In this document: one piece after another, positions 1-5,200 of the stretch | Position numbering within the stretch: the stretch's first letter is position 1 | How the letters are laid out: the number at the start of each line of letters is the position of its first letter | NCBI GenBank assembly: GCA_913060845.1 | Contig: CAJXVF010000234.1 | Coordinates: 1-5,200, forward strand | Length of the DNA stretch: 5,200 bases | Direction of reading: 5' to 3' | DNA from: an uncultured Alphaproteobacteria bacterium | GTDB lineage: Bacteria; Pseudomonadota; Alphaproteobacteria; Bin95 | Translations under genes and position numbers: made by a program | The notes under the pieces: generated by a model | Databases searched by the model: none | What the model was told of the DNA's origin: nothing | What the model saw: only the letters and a program-made list of their open reading frames with translations

Positions 1-294
1 CTCTGGCAACTGCCAAAGCGCGTCATCGTGCTGAAGCGCACTGACGGCACCCATCCGATAATCAGCACCAGCGACCAGGGCGCGCTCTAGCAGTGTATTC
101 ACAAGGTCCGGGCCGCTTTCAGCCGTGCTCTCGACACCCTCCAGCTTGCCAACATTGGTGATCAGCCCGCCGAGAAAGCCATCATCGACCAGGGCAGTCG
201 CGATGCCGCGCTCGGCCAGTTCAGCGGCAGCGGTTAGGCCTGCAACGCCAGCGCCAATAACTATGGCACCGTGGGTTCCGCCGTTCGCTGTCAT
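1..294 (-). CDS. Thioredoxin-reductase-like FAD-dependent oxidoreductase, N-terminal part (runs off the window)
   Basis: Only the first 98 codons are visible; the frame is open to the window edge. Residues 10-37 form a classic Rossmann nucleotide-binding fold: a hydrophobic strand, then G14-x-G16-x-x-G19 (GAGVAG), a helix, and a second strand ending in D37, the acidic residue expected to bind the adenosine ribose of FAD. A following G42-G43-L-I-T block resembles the GGQ(L/M) region after the FAD site in thioredoxin reductases (TrxB). The family moves electrons from NAD(P)H through FAD to a disulfide or other acceptor, but the CxxC and NAD(P) domains that would decide between TrxB and other flavoproteins lie outside the window. 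The ATG at 294 overlaps the stop of the preceding gene by four bases (ATGA), so translation is probably coupled. In context it is a candidate electron donor for the selenoprotein at 2442-2963; that role is inferred. Fold assignment is firm, exact function is not. Confidence 0.8.
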   Translation of the reverse strand, partial: MTANGGTHGAIVIGAGVAGLTAAAELAERGIATALVDDGFLGGLITNVGKLEGVESTAESGPDLVNTLLERALVAGADYRMGAVSALQHDDALWQLPE

Positions 295-1328
295 AGGTCC
301 TGATCCTCTAGTGATTTCAGTGCGCGCATTTGGATGGCAGAGCCACCAGCCCATAGCGGCAGATAGGTCATTTTCACGCCGGGCCCGCCGGTGATAATTG
401 GCAGAATATCTTGCGGGGTCGCAGCAATAGGCTTGGCCGCATGGATTGACATAACGCCTGGTATTTCAATGGTTGTGGTTTCAAACAGGAATGTCTGCAT
501 GTCGCCGATGCTCCAGCCATGCTTGTCCACACCTGCTGCAAGTTCTGGCGGTAGCAGAAACACCTGTTGCCCGGGTGGACGTGCGCGCCCCGCACTGGCG
601 GCTGCACCCGTTGCAATCATGGCTGCGGCCATGGGTGTCAGAATGGCTTCGGGCGTGTCGCGGTCATCCAGCGGCAATACTTCCACCGTGCCGGAGACGC
701 CGAGCACGGTGACAGCGTTTGCATTCTCGCCGAGGCCCTGCCGTTCGGCCAAGCCAGGATAGATGGTTGATGGGGCTTCAGCACTGCAGAAGCTGTACTT
801 CCCGGGCTGCCCCATCGTCGCCATATCGCCCGAGCCTCCGCGTGCGCCGCCAATGTTACGCATGACAAGCGACACCGCCCGGCCAATCGCAGCGTTGGCG
901 CGAGTGCCAGGGCCGAGACAGTTGGTGCTTGCATTCATGTCCAGCTTCGCAGCGATGGGGCCATGAATGATTGTGGCGATTGCAGGCGTTCCGGTAGTTG
1001 TGAGCAATCCTAGGACATTGAATGCTGGGTCGAGGCAGGCTGTTGCTGCCGTCAGCACTACGGGTAACTCCTCCGGAACACAGCCTGCCAGTACGCACTG
1101 ATAGGCCAGGGCGCGGGGCGTGAGATCGCCATAAAGTGGGGGCAGCAGGCCGTGAGATCTATCTGGCTCTACAACGCCTTCAAGCATTGCCTGGAGACGG
1201 CGTTCCGTGGGTGGTGTTAACGGCAGGCCGTCAGACAATTCTGCAGCAGCTAGCATGGCTTGGGTTTCGTCGAAATCCGCCGTTTCTGAGACGAGCGGCA
1301 GTGCTGCGTCCGTGCCGAACACGCTCAC
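291..1328 (-). CDS. Uncharacterised protein associated with UGSC selenoprotein, paralog B (345 aa)
   Basis: Function unknown. The protein is homologous along its whole length to the product of 1325-2365. Shared blocks are SDGLPLTPPTE (residues 32-42), AGCVPEE (81-87), NASTNC followed by LGPG (132-141), ANAAIGRAV (144-152), a Gly-rich NIGGA, GKYSFC (176-181), KHGWS and, near the end, DILPIITGGPG with a Tyr-Leu-Pro. C83, C137 and C181 match Cys in the paralog, while the first Cys of the paralog's CGSNC is Ala here (A133). There is no signal peptide or membrane segment, so it is probably cytoplasmic. I chose the GTG at 1328 because it overlaps the upstream stop as GTGA, although no strong Shine-Dalgarno is visible; translation would rely on coupling. 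The TGA stop overlaps the ATG of the TrxR-like gene. Placement between the selenoprotein and a flavoprotein suggests a subunit of a redox enzyme. I recall proteins with a DGLP-x-x-PPTE block next to UGSC selenoproteins, but know of no assigned function. Confidence 0.85.
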   Translation of the reverse strand: MSVFGTDAALPLVSETADFDETQAMLAAAELSDGLPLTPPTERRLQAMLEGVVEPDRSHGLLPPLYGDLTPRALAYQCVLAGCVPEELPVVLTAATACLDPAFNVLGLLTTTGTPAIATIIHGPIAAKLDMNASTNCLGPGTRANAAIGRAVSLVMRNIGGARGGSGDMATMGQPGKYSFCSAEAPSTIYPGLAERQGLGENANAVTVLGVSGTVEVLPLDDRDTPEAILTPMAAAMIATGAAASAGRARPPGQQVFLLPPELAAGVDKHGWSIGDMQTFLFETTTIEIPGVMSIHAAKPIAATPQDILPIITGGPGVKMTYLPLWAGGSAIQMRALKSLEDQDL

Positions 1329-2365
1329 CGGTTCGGCAGCCGCACCGATGAGGCCTCTGTGAAGCCGAAGGTCGGGATATAGGCTGAATGTTTGCCTGCA
1401 CCGCCTGCAACAAGAATCTGAATGTCCTCGGGCGACCGGGAGAGGTAATAGCGACCGTTCCGAATTTCTTGCTCGCGCTCTTCGTAGTTCTTTTGGTTCT
1501 CGATGGAGACGCGCTCCACAAGAACAGCTGAATCCTCAAAAAGCTTCTCTTGCACGGCCTCGACCGACCAGCCATCACGATGCACGGTAGCGGCATGCTC
1601 CGGGCCGAAAACCACAGTATACGGGGCGGTGCCGTAGATGGCGTTAGCGCCCGTCTGGGAGATGGATCCAGCGATGGTCGTCAGGATGCCATCACCGGTG
1701 GTGCTGCCGTGATCGTTGATATTATGCGGCGGCTCTGAAGGGAGGGCGGTGACGACGCTGTCCGTCGCCGCAAAGCCCTTGCGCACATGGTAGGGCTCCC
1801 ACGGGCTTTCTTCTTCGTTTTCGCCGAAGCAGAACGCGTATTTTGCTGGCGAGCCTTGGGTCGACCGATCCATTTCACCGGGCTTCGCGCCGCCAATATT
1901 TAGCAGTGTGAGTTGCAGCGCCCGCCCGATGGTCGCATTGGCAGGCCAGCCTTGGCCGAAGCAATTGCTGCCGCAGTTAACGCCTAGCTCCTTGCGGATC
2001 GGCCCGCTCAAGATGAGCATCGGCGCGCATGGATGCGTCGTTGCTAGAGTGCCATGAAGGTTATAGTCAGGATTAAGAACAGCGCGTACTGCCGCTACAA
2101 TTGTTGGAAAAAACTCCGGTTTACACCCGGCCATAACAGCATTGGCAGCGATGGATTCAAACGTTGGCACGACCCGACGCGGCGACATGGGTAAGAACGG
2201 TTCGTTGTCGCCATGTGCGGTTTCTACGAAGGCTGCGACTTTGGCTTCCGTTGGCATCACCAGCGGGAAACCGTCGCCCCAACCTTGGGCCATGGCGTAA
2301 TCGTTCCAGGCATCTTGATCGAGGTTTTCCAGCTCAAGGACTTGGTCAGTCGTGATATCCGCCAT
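1325..2365 (-). CDS. Uncharacterised protein associated with UGSC selenoprotein, paralog A (346 aa)
   Basis: Function unknown; first of two tandem homologous genes. In 346-residue numbering, visible blocks are GWGDGFPLVMPTE (28-40), AGCKPE (C81), a Cys in HPCAPM (113), CGSNC followed by FGQG (131-139), ANATIGRAL (142-150), a Gly-rich NIGGA, AKYAFC (C179), RDGWS and a C-terminal AGGAGKHSAYIP. Cys 131 and Cys 113 are absent from the partner at 291-1328, whereas C81, C135 and C179 are shared, so the two copies have diverged in potential active-site or metal-binding chemistry. No signal peptide or membrane helix is seen. I prefer the ATG at 2365, preceded by a purine-rich AAAGAG; a GTG at 2389 in the same frame would add eight residues (MHLCEKRA) that look non-native. 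The TGA stop overlaps the GTG start of the next gene by four bases. The 76-base gap to the selenoprotein upstream holds a strong hairpin. Two diverged copies side by side suggest a heteromeric complex, which is inference. Confidence 0.87.
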   Translation of the reverse strand: MADITTDQVLELENLDQDAWNDYAMAQGWGDGFPLVMPTEAKVAAFVETAHGDNEPFLPMSPRRVVPTFESIAANAVMAGCKPEFFPTIVAAVRAVLNPDYNLHGTLATTHPCAPMLILSGPIRKELGVNCGSNCFGQGWPANATIGRALQLTLLNIGGAKPGEMDRSTQGSPAKYAFCFGENEEESPWEPYHVRKGFAATDSVVTALPSEPPHNINDHGSTTGDGILTTIAGSISQTGANAIYGTAPYTVVFGPEHAATVHRDGWSVEAVQEKLFEDSAVLVERVSIENQKNYEEREQEIRNGRYYLSRSPEDIQILVAGGAGKHSAYIPTFGFTEASSVRLPNR

Positions 2366-2385
2366 CGCTCTTTTCTCACATAAGT

Positions 2386-2415
2386 GCACCCGGCGGCTGC
2401 AAGAGCGCCGGGCGC
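2386..2415 (-). other. GC-rich intercistronic hairpin between selenoprotein and paralog A
   Basis: In the mRNA, CCCGGC (2412-2407) pairs with GCCGGG (2394-2389). An inner GCT/AGC extension (2406-2404 with 2398-2396) and an outer GCG/TGC extension (one G-T wobble) make about 12 pairs with a single bulged base at 2395 and a five-base loop at 2399-2403. It begins 27 bases after the selenoprotein stop. No run of T follows on either strand, so it is not a standard intrinsic terminator. It could act as an mRNA stability or processing element, or a partial attenuator that sets the ratio of selenoprotein to downstream subunits. The structure is clear; the role is inferred. Confidence 0.5.
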
Positions 2416-2426
2416 GATATTATCGC
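2414..2426. repeat. Short palindrome GCGATA-n-TATCGC
   Basis: Two perfect 6-base inverted arms surround one central base, immediately beside the GC-rich hairpin and about 15 bases after the selenoprotein stop codon. It could be a second small hairpin in the mRNA or a protein-binding site. With arms this short, chance occurrence cannot be excluded. Confidence 0.3.
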
Positions 2427-2441
2427 CGTTGTGGCAGCACT

Positions 2442-2963
2442 TTAGGCGTCCACGGAGCGCTTCAGTTCGCTGAATGCCGTCTTGATTCGTTCAGCAAGTT
2501 CAGCCTCATTCAGGCCGCCTACAGGGTGTTTGACGATCAGCAATTTGGGGTCGGCATTCCGGGCCTTAGCCTGCGCGCGTACAAGTGGCAGGAAGGTTTC
2601 GGTAATGACGATATAGGTCTCTACGCCGCGATCTTCTAAGTCGATACTGTCATGGAAACTCCACGACGAGCACGACCCTCAATCCGCCAAAGCGACGATG
2701 GCCCCTTTATAATTCGCTGCGATTTGGTCAATCAACGCTGCCGGGGCTGGCTGCGCCGCACTATCCTTAAACAGATAGTCGATATTATCCGTAGACCGGA
2801 AGTCACCCATCATCGAGCGCACGCCTTGCAGGAGCTCCTGCGCGTTGGGCTTCGAGTTTGAGATAATGGCGATCGGGTCTTTGGACCAATCTGTCGGGGT
2901 TAGATTGTCCCCGTGCTTTTCGGCCTCCTGGGCCAGCCCGAAGGACGGATTAACGATCCGCAT
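2442..2963 (-). CDS. UGSC-family selenoprotein with in-frame TGA (Sec) codon, 173 aa
   Basis: The frame reads through one TGA (2679-2681) and ends at TAA (2442-2444). Before the TGA lies a hydrophobic strand (KGAIVALAD, residues 86-94); after it come G96, S97 and C98, giving U95-G-S-C, then a helix with H104-D and D108-L-E, a second strand (ETYIVIT, 115-121), RAQAKAR, a third strand and HPVGG (146-150). This matches the UGSC family, known from marine metagenomes and named for its Sec motif; its biochemical function is not established. Sec95 and Cys98 are the only Sec or Cys in the chain, so they probably form the redox couple. AGAAGGAG ends 6 bases before the ATG at 2963 but directly abuts another ATG at 2969, so I prefer 2963; the longer form has 175 aa. 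A conventional gene caller would give a 94-96 residue truncated product. A SECIS-like hairpin follows the TGA. No signal peptide. A recent nonsense mutation is the main alternative but does not explain the hairpin or the intact motif. Confidence 0.9.
2638..2678 (-). promoter_or_regulatory. Candidate bacterial SECIS element
   Basis: Starting directly after the TGA, the mRNA can form a hairpin of about 17 pairs interrupted by only two single-base bulges. The upper stem GTCGTGG/CCATGAC (2667-2661 with 2655-2649; one G-T wobble) closes a five-base loop AGTTT (2660-2656). Below a bulged C, CTGT-type pairs continue, and after a bulged T the lower stem GTCG/CGAC (2676-2673 with 2643-2640) follows, with two further G-T wobbles at the base. 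The loop starts 18 bases after the TGA, has G at its second position, and contains the GU found in the fdhF loop recognised by SelB. These match the usual description of bacterial SECIS elements: a short apical loop with an early G, roughly 16-37 bases from the UGA. Pairing was worked out by hand, with no folding energy calculated. Confidence 0.8.
2679..2681 (-). other. In-frame TGA decoded as selenocysteine
   Basis: This TGA sits at residue 95 of the protein at 2442-2963 and is the U of the U-G-S-C motif. The reading frame stays open for 78 sense codons beyond it. Neighbouring genes at 291-1328 and 1325-2365 use TGA as a true stop with overlapping starts, and no other gene here contains an internal TGA, so reassignment of TGA to Trp or Gly across the genome is unlikely. 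Confidence 0.88.
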
Positions 2964-2969
2964 CTGCAT

Positions 2970-2977
2970 CTCCTTCT
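2970..2977 (-). promoter_or_regulatory. Strong ribosome binding site of the selenoprotein gene
   Basis: AGAAGGAG lies directly before ATG CAG ATG. The first ATG (2969) has no spacing from it, while the second ATG (2963) sits six bases downstream, a normal spacing. This decides the preferred start. Confidence 0.65.
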
Positions 2978-3024
2978 GTAAGTATCAATCAACGCTACCA
3001 CCCGCATCGAGGGGCGGCAAACGG

Positions 3025-4665
3025 CTAATCCATGTTTAGATCTTCATATCCGCTGGCGGCCACGGCCTCGCATTTCTCACGATATTCCGGTGCCGTACCA
3101 CTATAGCGGACGATGGTGCGGGTTTGTTTGCCTTCAACGTTTAGGTTGATGCCTGTCATCCAGGAATCGATCTCGTTTGACAGCAGGCCTTCCGCCTTTT
3201 CAGACACAAAGCTGTGCCATTCAGCAACGGCTTTCGCTGGCGCCTCTGCCTGGCGAACGCCGTTGTCGGAGGCGTGGCCGATCAAGCGGCTGATCCAATC
3301 CACATTGTATTCAATGCTGCGTGGATTATTGCCGAGCGCTGCGTGCGGCCCCATGATCATGAACATATTTGGGAAATCATCGACCATCACGCCAACGAAC
3401 GTGCGCGGCCCGCCAGACCATTTCTCTTTCAGCCGTGCGCCGCCCTTGCCCTGAATGTCGATCTTGTCGAACGCGCCGGTGACGGCATCAAAACCAGTCG
3501 CATAGATAATGACGTCGAACTCATAATCCTGGGCGGATGTGCGGATTCCTGTTTCAGTAATGCGTTCAACAGGCTCTTCCAACATGCTGACAAGTTTGAC
3601 GTTATCCCGATTATAGACCTCGTAGTATTTGGTTTCTTGGGGCACGCGACGGGTGCCGAAACCGTGGTCTTTCGGGATCAGCATGTCTGCTGTTTTTGGG
3701 TCAGTCACGCGCTCACGGATTTTGTCAGCGACGAAATCGGACATGAGACGGTTGGCCTCGCGATCTATAAGCATGTCGCGGAAGTTACCCTGCCATATGC
3801 CGAAGCCTTGACCGGCGTACAGGCTCTCCCAGAACGCATTGCGTTCTTCTTCCGTCACTTCAAACGTGCCGCGCAAATCCACGGTGTGGATGAAGCATGC
3901 GGCAGTCTCCAGACAGCGCTGGAAAATCTCAGGATAGCGGCTGCGAATGTCCTCCATCTCGTCCTTGGGGATAGGACGGTTATGAAGGGGTGTGCACCAG
4001 TTAGGGCGGCGCTGGAATACGGTCAGATGCTTAGCAGTCTTGGAAATCTCCTGGATAGCCTGAACGCCGCTGGCGCCCGTGCCGACCACAGCAACACGCT
4101 TGCCGGCGTAGTCGATGCCTTCTTTCGGCCAAAGCCCTGTGTGCGTCCATGGGCCCTTAAAGTCTTCGATGCCATCGAATTTTGGCATTGTCGGTGTGGA
4201 GAGCAAGCCGATTGCGCTCACGATGAAACGAGCGCGGTAGGTCGTGCCATCGGCCAATGTGACCGCCCAGCAGCAGGCACCTTCGTCATAGTGAGCAGCG
4301 GTGACGCGGGCGGAGAACTGGATGTCTTTGCGGAGGTCAAACTTGTCAGCGACCAGATTGCAGTAGCGTTCGATCTCAGGCTGGCCAGAGAAAGACTCGC
4401 TCCAATCCCATTCATCCAGCAGTTCTTTGGAGAATGAATAGCCGTAGGAATAGCTTTCGGAATCAAAACGCGCACCGGGATATCGGTTCCAATACCAGGT
4501 GCCACCAACGCCTGTTCCAGTTTCCAGCACCCGCACCTTGAGGCCAAGCTCGCGTAATCGGTACAGCTGATACATGCCCGAAATGCCACCGCCGATAACG
4601 ATGGCGTCAAAGTCGAGGGCGTCAGCGTTGGATGTGCTGTTTTCAGCCAAAGCGGTCTGGTTCAT
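3025..4665 (-). CDS. Type I Baeyer-Villiger monooxygenase, cyclohexanone-monooxygenase-like (546 aa)
   Basis: The family uses FAD, NADPH and O2 to insert oxygen next to a carbonyl, turning ketones into esters or lactones in the cytoplasm. Visible motifs: FAD-binding GGGISG (G25, G27, G30); the BVMO fingerprint [A/G]GxWxxxx[F/Y]P[G/M]xxxD as GGTWYWNRYPGARFD (54-68), ending in D68, which aligns with the catalytic-site Asp of cyclohexanone monooxygenase; the second fingerprint FxGxxxHxxxWP as FKGPWTHTGLWP (169-180); NADPH-binding GTGASG (195-200); FGTRRVP, YYEVYNRDNV and the IIYATGFDA strand near the C-terminus. Length is close to the 543 residues of the Acinetobacter enzyme, and no domain is missing. 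I chose the ATG at 4665, with AGGA and a more distant GGAGAG upstream; a start at 4713 would add a 16-residue Arg-rich tail. The gene is 61 bases before the selenoprotein and 95 bases after an alpha/beta hydrolase, a pairing typical of ketone breakdown. The natural substrate cannot be read from the sequence. Confidence 0.93.
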   Translation of the reverse strand: MNQTALAENSTSNADALDFDAIVIGGGISGMYQLYRLRELGLKVRVLETGTGVGGTWYWNRYPGARFDSESYSYGYSFSKELLDEWDWSESFSGQPEIERYCNLVADKFDLRKDIQFSARVTAAHYDEGACCWAVTLADGTTYRARFIVSAIGLLSTPTMPKFDGIEDFKGPWTHTGLWPKEGIDYAGKRVAVVGTGASGVQAIQEISKTAKHLTVFQRRPNWCTPLHNRPIPKDEMEDIRSRYPEIFQRCLETAACFIHTVDLRGTFEVTEEERNAFWESLYAGQGFGIWQGNFRDMLIDREANRLMSDFVADKIRERVTDPKTADMLIPKDHGFGTRRVPQETKYYEVYNRDNVKLVSMLEEPVERITETGIRTSAQDYEFDVIIYATGFDAVTGAFDKIDIQGKGGARLKEKWSGGPRTFVGVMVDDFPNMFMIMGPHAALGNNPRSIEYNVDWISRLIGHASDNGVRQAEAPAKAVAEWHSFVSEKAEGLLSNEIDSWMTGINLNVEGKQTRTIVRYSGTAPEYREKCEAVAASGYEDLNMD

Positions 4666-4688
4666 GGTCCTGCAATGCTCTCCACGGT

Positions 4689-4708
4689 GCCGCGTCTGTG
4701 CGCGCGGC
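4689..4708. other. Small hairpin in the hydrolase-monooxygenase gap
   Basis: GCCGCG and CGCGGC form a 6-pair perfect stem around an 8-base loop, inside the 95-base gap (4666-4760) and ending about 24 bases before the monooxygenase start. No T-run follows on either strand, so it is a poor terminator candidate. I see only weak promoter-like hexamers in the gap (for example TTGGCG and TATCGT 17 bases apart, in mRNA sense), not enough to call a promoter. Whether the monooxygenase is co-transcribed with the hydrolase is open. Confidence 0.3.
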
Positions 4709-4760
4709 GTCATTCAAAGTTAGACGATAGCGCCCAATCAGCTTGCCGCCAACGCTAGTT

Positions 4761-5200
4761 CTATTCCGTGAGGCGCGATTGTAGTGCCTTGGCGCAAGCC
4801 TCCGCTTCCGTCAGGAAAACCCGGTGCTTGGCTTGTGGGAAATCAAGCTGAGTGCAGTTTGCCGCCCGCTCAGCCAAAATTGGGTGTTGGGCAGCGTCTA
4901 CGAACGGTGATCTGCCTGCGACGATGTTTAAAATCGGCATGGTCAGGCGATGCAAATCTGGCCCAAGGTCAGCGGCTCGCAAACTGAGCACGACTGCGGC
5001 AACGGCTTCAGGCATGGCTTCAACATGCAACGCGCTGGCCCAAGCGATTAAGGCTGGGCCAACCAATGCTGGATCGAAACTGCCTTCGGTTAGCATATCG
5101 CCCCAGGCTTCAATGCCGCCAGGCTTCGCCAGCACCTCCGGCCACCCGCCAATATTGTTGACCAGATCGCCGCGCCAGCCCGTGGACGCCACTGTGATAG
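4761..5200 (-). CDS. Alpha/beta hydrolase, C-terminal part (starts outside the window)
   Basis: About 146 C-terminal residues are visible, ending in a TAG stop. The segment begins with a strand (ITVASTGW) typical of the one after the nucleophile elbow, then a Trp- and Ala-rich helical region that fits a cap domain, then MPILNIVAG, the strand that normally carries the catalytic acid, and finally FPQAKHRVFL followed by a helix, where the His (codon 4824-4826) is in the catalytic position. The nucleophile Ser would lie to the right of the window. A GTG at 5192 is internal to this fold and not a real start. The position usually held by the catalytic Asp (28 residues before the His) is Ser in GRSPFVD; an Asp occurs four residues later. 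The family includes esterases, lactonases and haloperoxidase-like enzymes. Next to a Baeyer-Villiger monooxygenase, an ester or lactone hydrolase is the natural guess, but the specific substrate is unknown. Confidence 0.8.
   Translation of the reverse strand, partial: ITVASTGWRGDLVNNIGGWPEVLAKPGGIEAWGDMLTEGSFDPALVGPALIAWASALHVEAMPEAVAAVVLSLRAADLGPDLHRLTMPILNIVAGRSPFVDAAQHPILAERAANCTQLDFPQAKHRVFLTEAEACAKALQSRLTE

Noticed and set aside
2352..2639. Plus-strand open frame of 95 codons over the selenoprotein C-terminal part
   Set aside because: It is antisense to the extended selenoprotein frame and spans its hairpin region; no motif or good start is visible.
2442..2963. Genome-wide reassignment of TGA to Trp or Gly
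   Set aside because: Two adjacent genes end in TGA overlapping the next start codon, and no other internal TGA is present in the genes here.
2679..2969. A complete 96-residue protein ending at TGA
   Set aside because: The frame continues with a recognised motif and a SECIS-like hairpin, so the TGA is better read as selenocysteine.
3214..4437. Long open frame of 407 codons on the plus strand
   Set aside because: It lies wholly antisense to the monooxygenase, whose motifs are clear; its translation shows no recognisable domain and reflects the codon bias of the opposite strand.
4689..4708. Intrinsic terminator of the hydrolase gene
   Set aside because: The stem is only 6 pairs and no T-run follows in the direction of transcription.
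4666..4713. Longer N-terminus for the monooxygenase from an upstream start at 4713
   Set aside because: The added residues are Arg-rich and unlike the family, and the ATG at 4665 has a purine-rich site upstream.

Overview
All coding capacity in this window lies on the minus strand, so transcription runs from the right end to the left end. In transcription order the window holds: the C-terminal part of an alpha/beta hydrolase (4761-5200), a complete type I Baeyer-Villiger monooxygenase (3025-4665), a selenoprotein of the UGSC family whose in-frame TGA makes it look like a truncated 96-residue gene (2442-2963), two tandem paralogous proteins of about 345 residues (1325-2365 and 291-1328), and the first 98 codons of a thioredoxin-reductase-like flavoprotein (1-294). 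I see no tRNA, rRNA, mobile element or CRISPR array.

The key observation is at 2679-2681. Read through this TGA as selenocysteine (Sec), the frame continues for 78 more sense codons to a TAA, giving a U-G-S-C motif after a hydrophobic strand. Directly downstream of the TGA the mRNA can fold into a long, nearly continuous hairpin with a five-base loop containing GU. Its placement and shape fit a bacterial SECIS element. TGA is used as a normal stop by two neighbouring genes, so a reassigned genetic code is unlikely. The Sec and the Cys three residues later are the only selenol/thiol residues in the protein.

The three genes after the selenoprotein look like parts of one system. The two paralogs share blocks along their whole length, including an Asn-Cys followed by Gly-rich sequence. 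The last three genes are joined by 4-base stop/start overlaps (GTGA and ATGA), which suggests coupled translation and matched amounts. The TrxR-like protein is a plausible electron donor to the selenoprotein, but this is inference. The upstream pair (monooxygenase plus hydrolase) suggests oxygen-dependent conversion of a ketone to an ester or lactone and then its hydrolysis. Whether that pair and the selenoprotein cassette act on one substrate is unknown.

The organism is a bacterium that must encode selenocysteine machinery (SelA, SelB, SelC, SelD) elsewhere. Base composition appears moderately GC-rich by eye. The oxygen-dependent monooxygenase points to aerobic life. The UGSC family was first noticed in marine metagenomes, so a marine or other environmental bacterium, perhaps a pseudomonadote, is plausible but not shown by the sequence.
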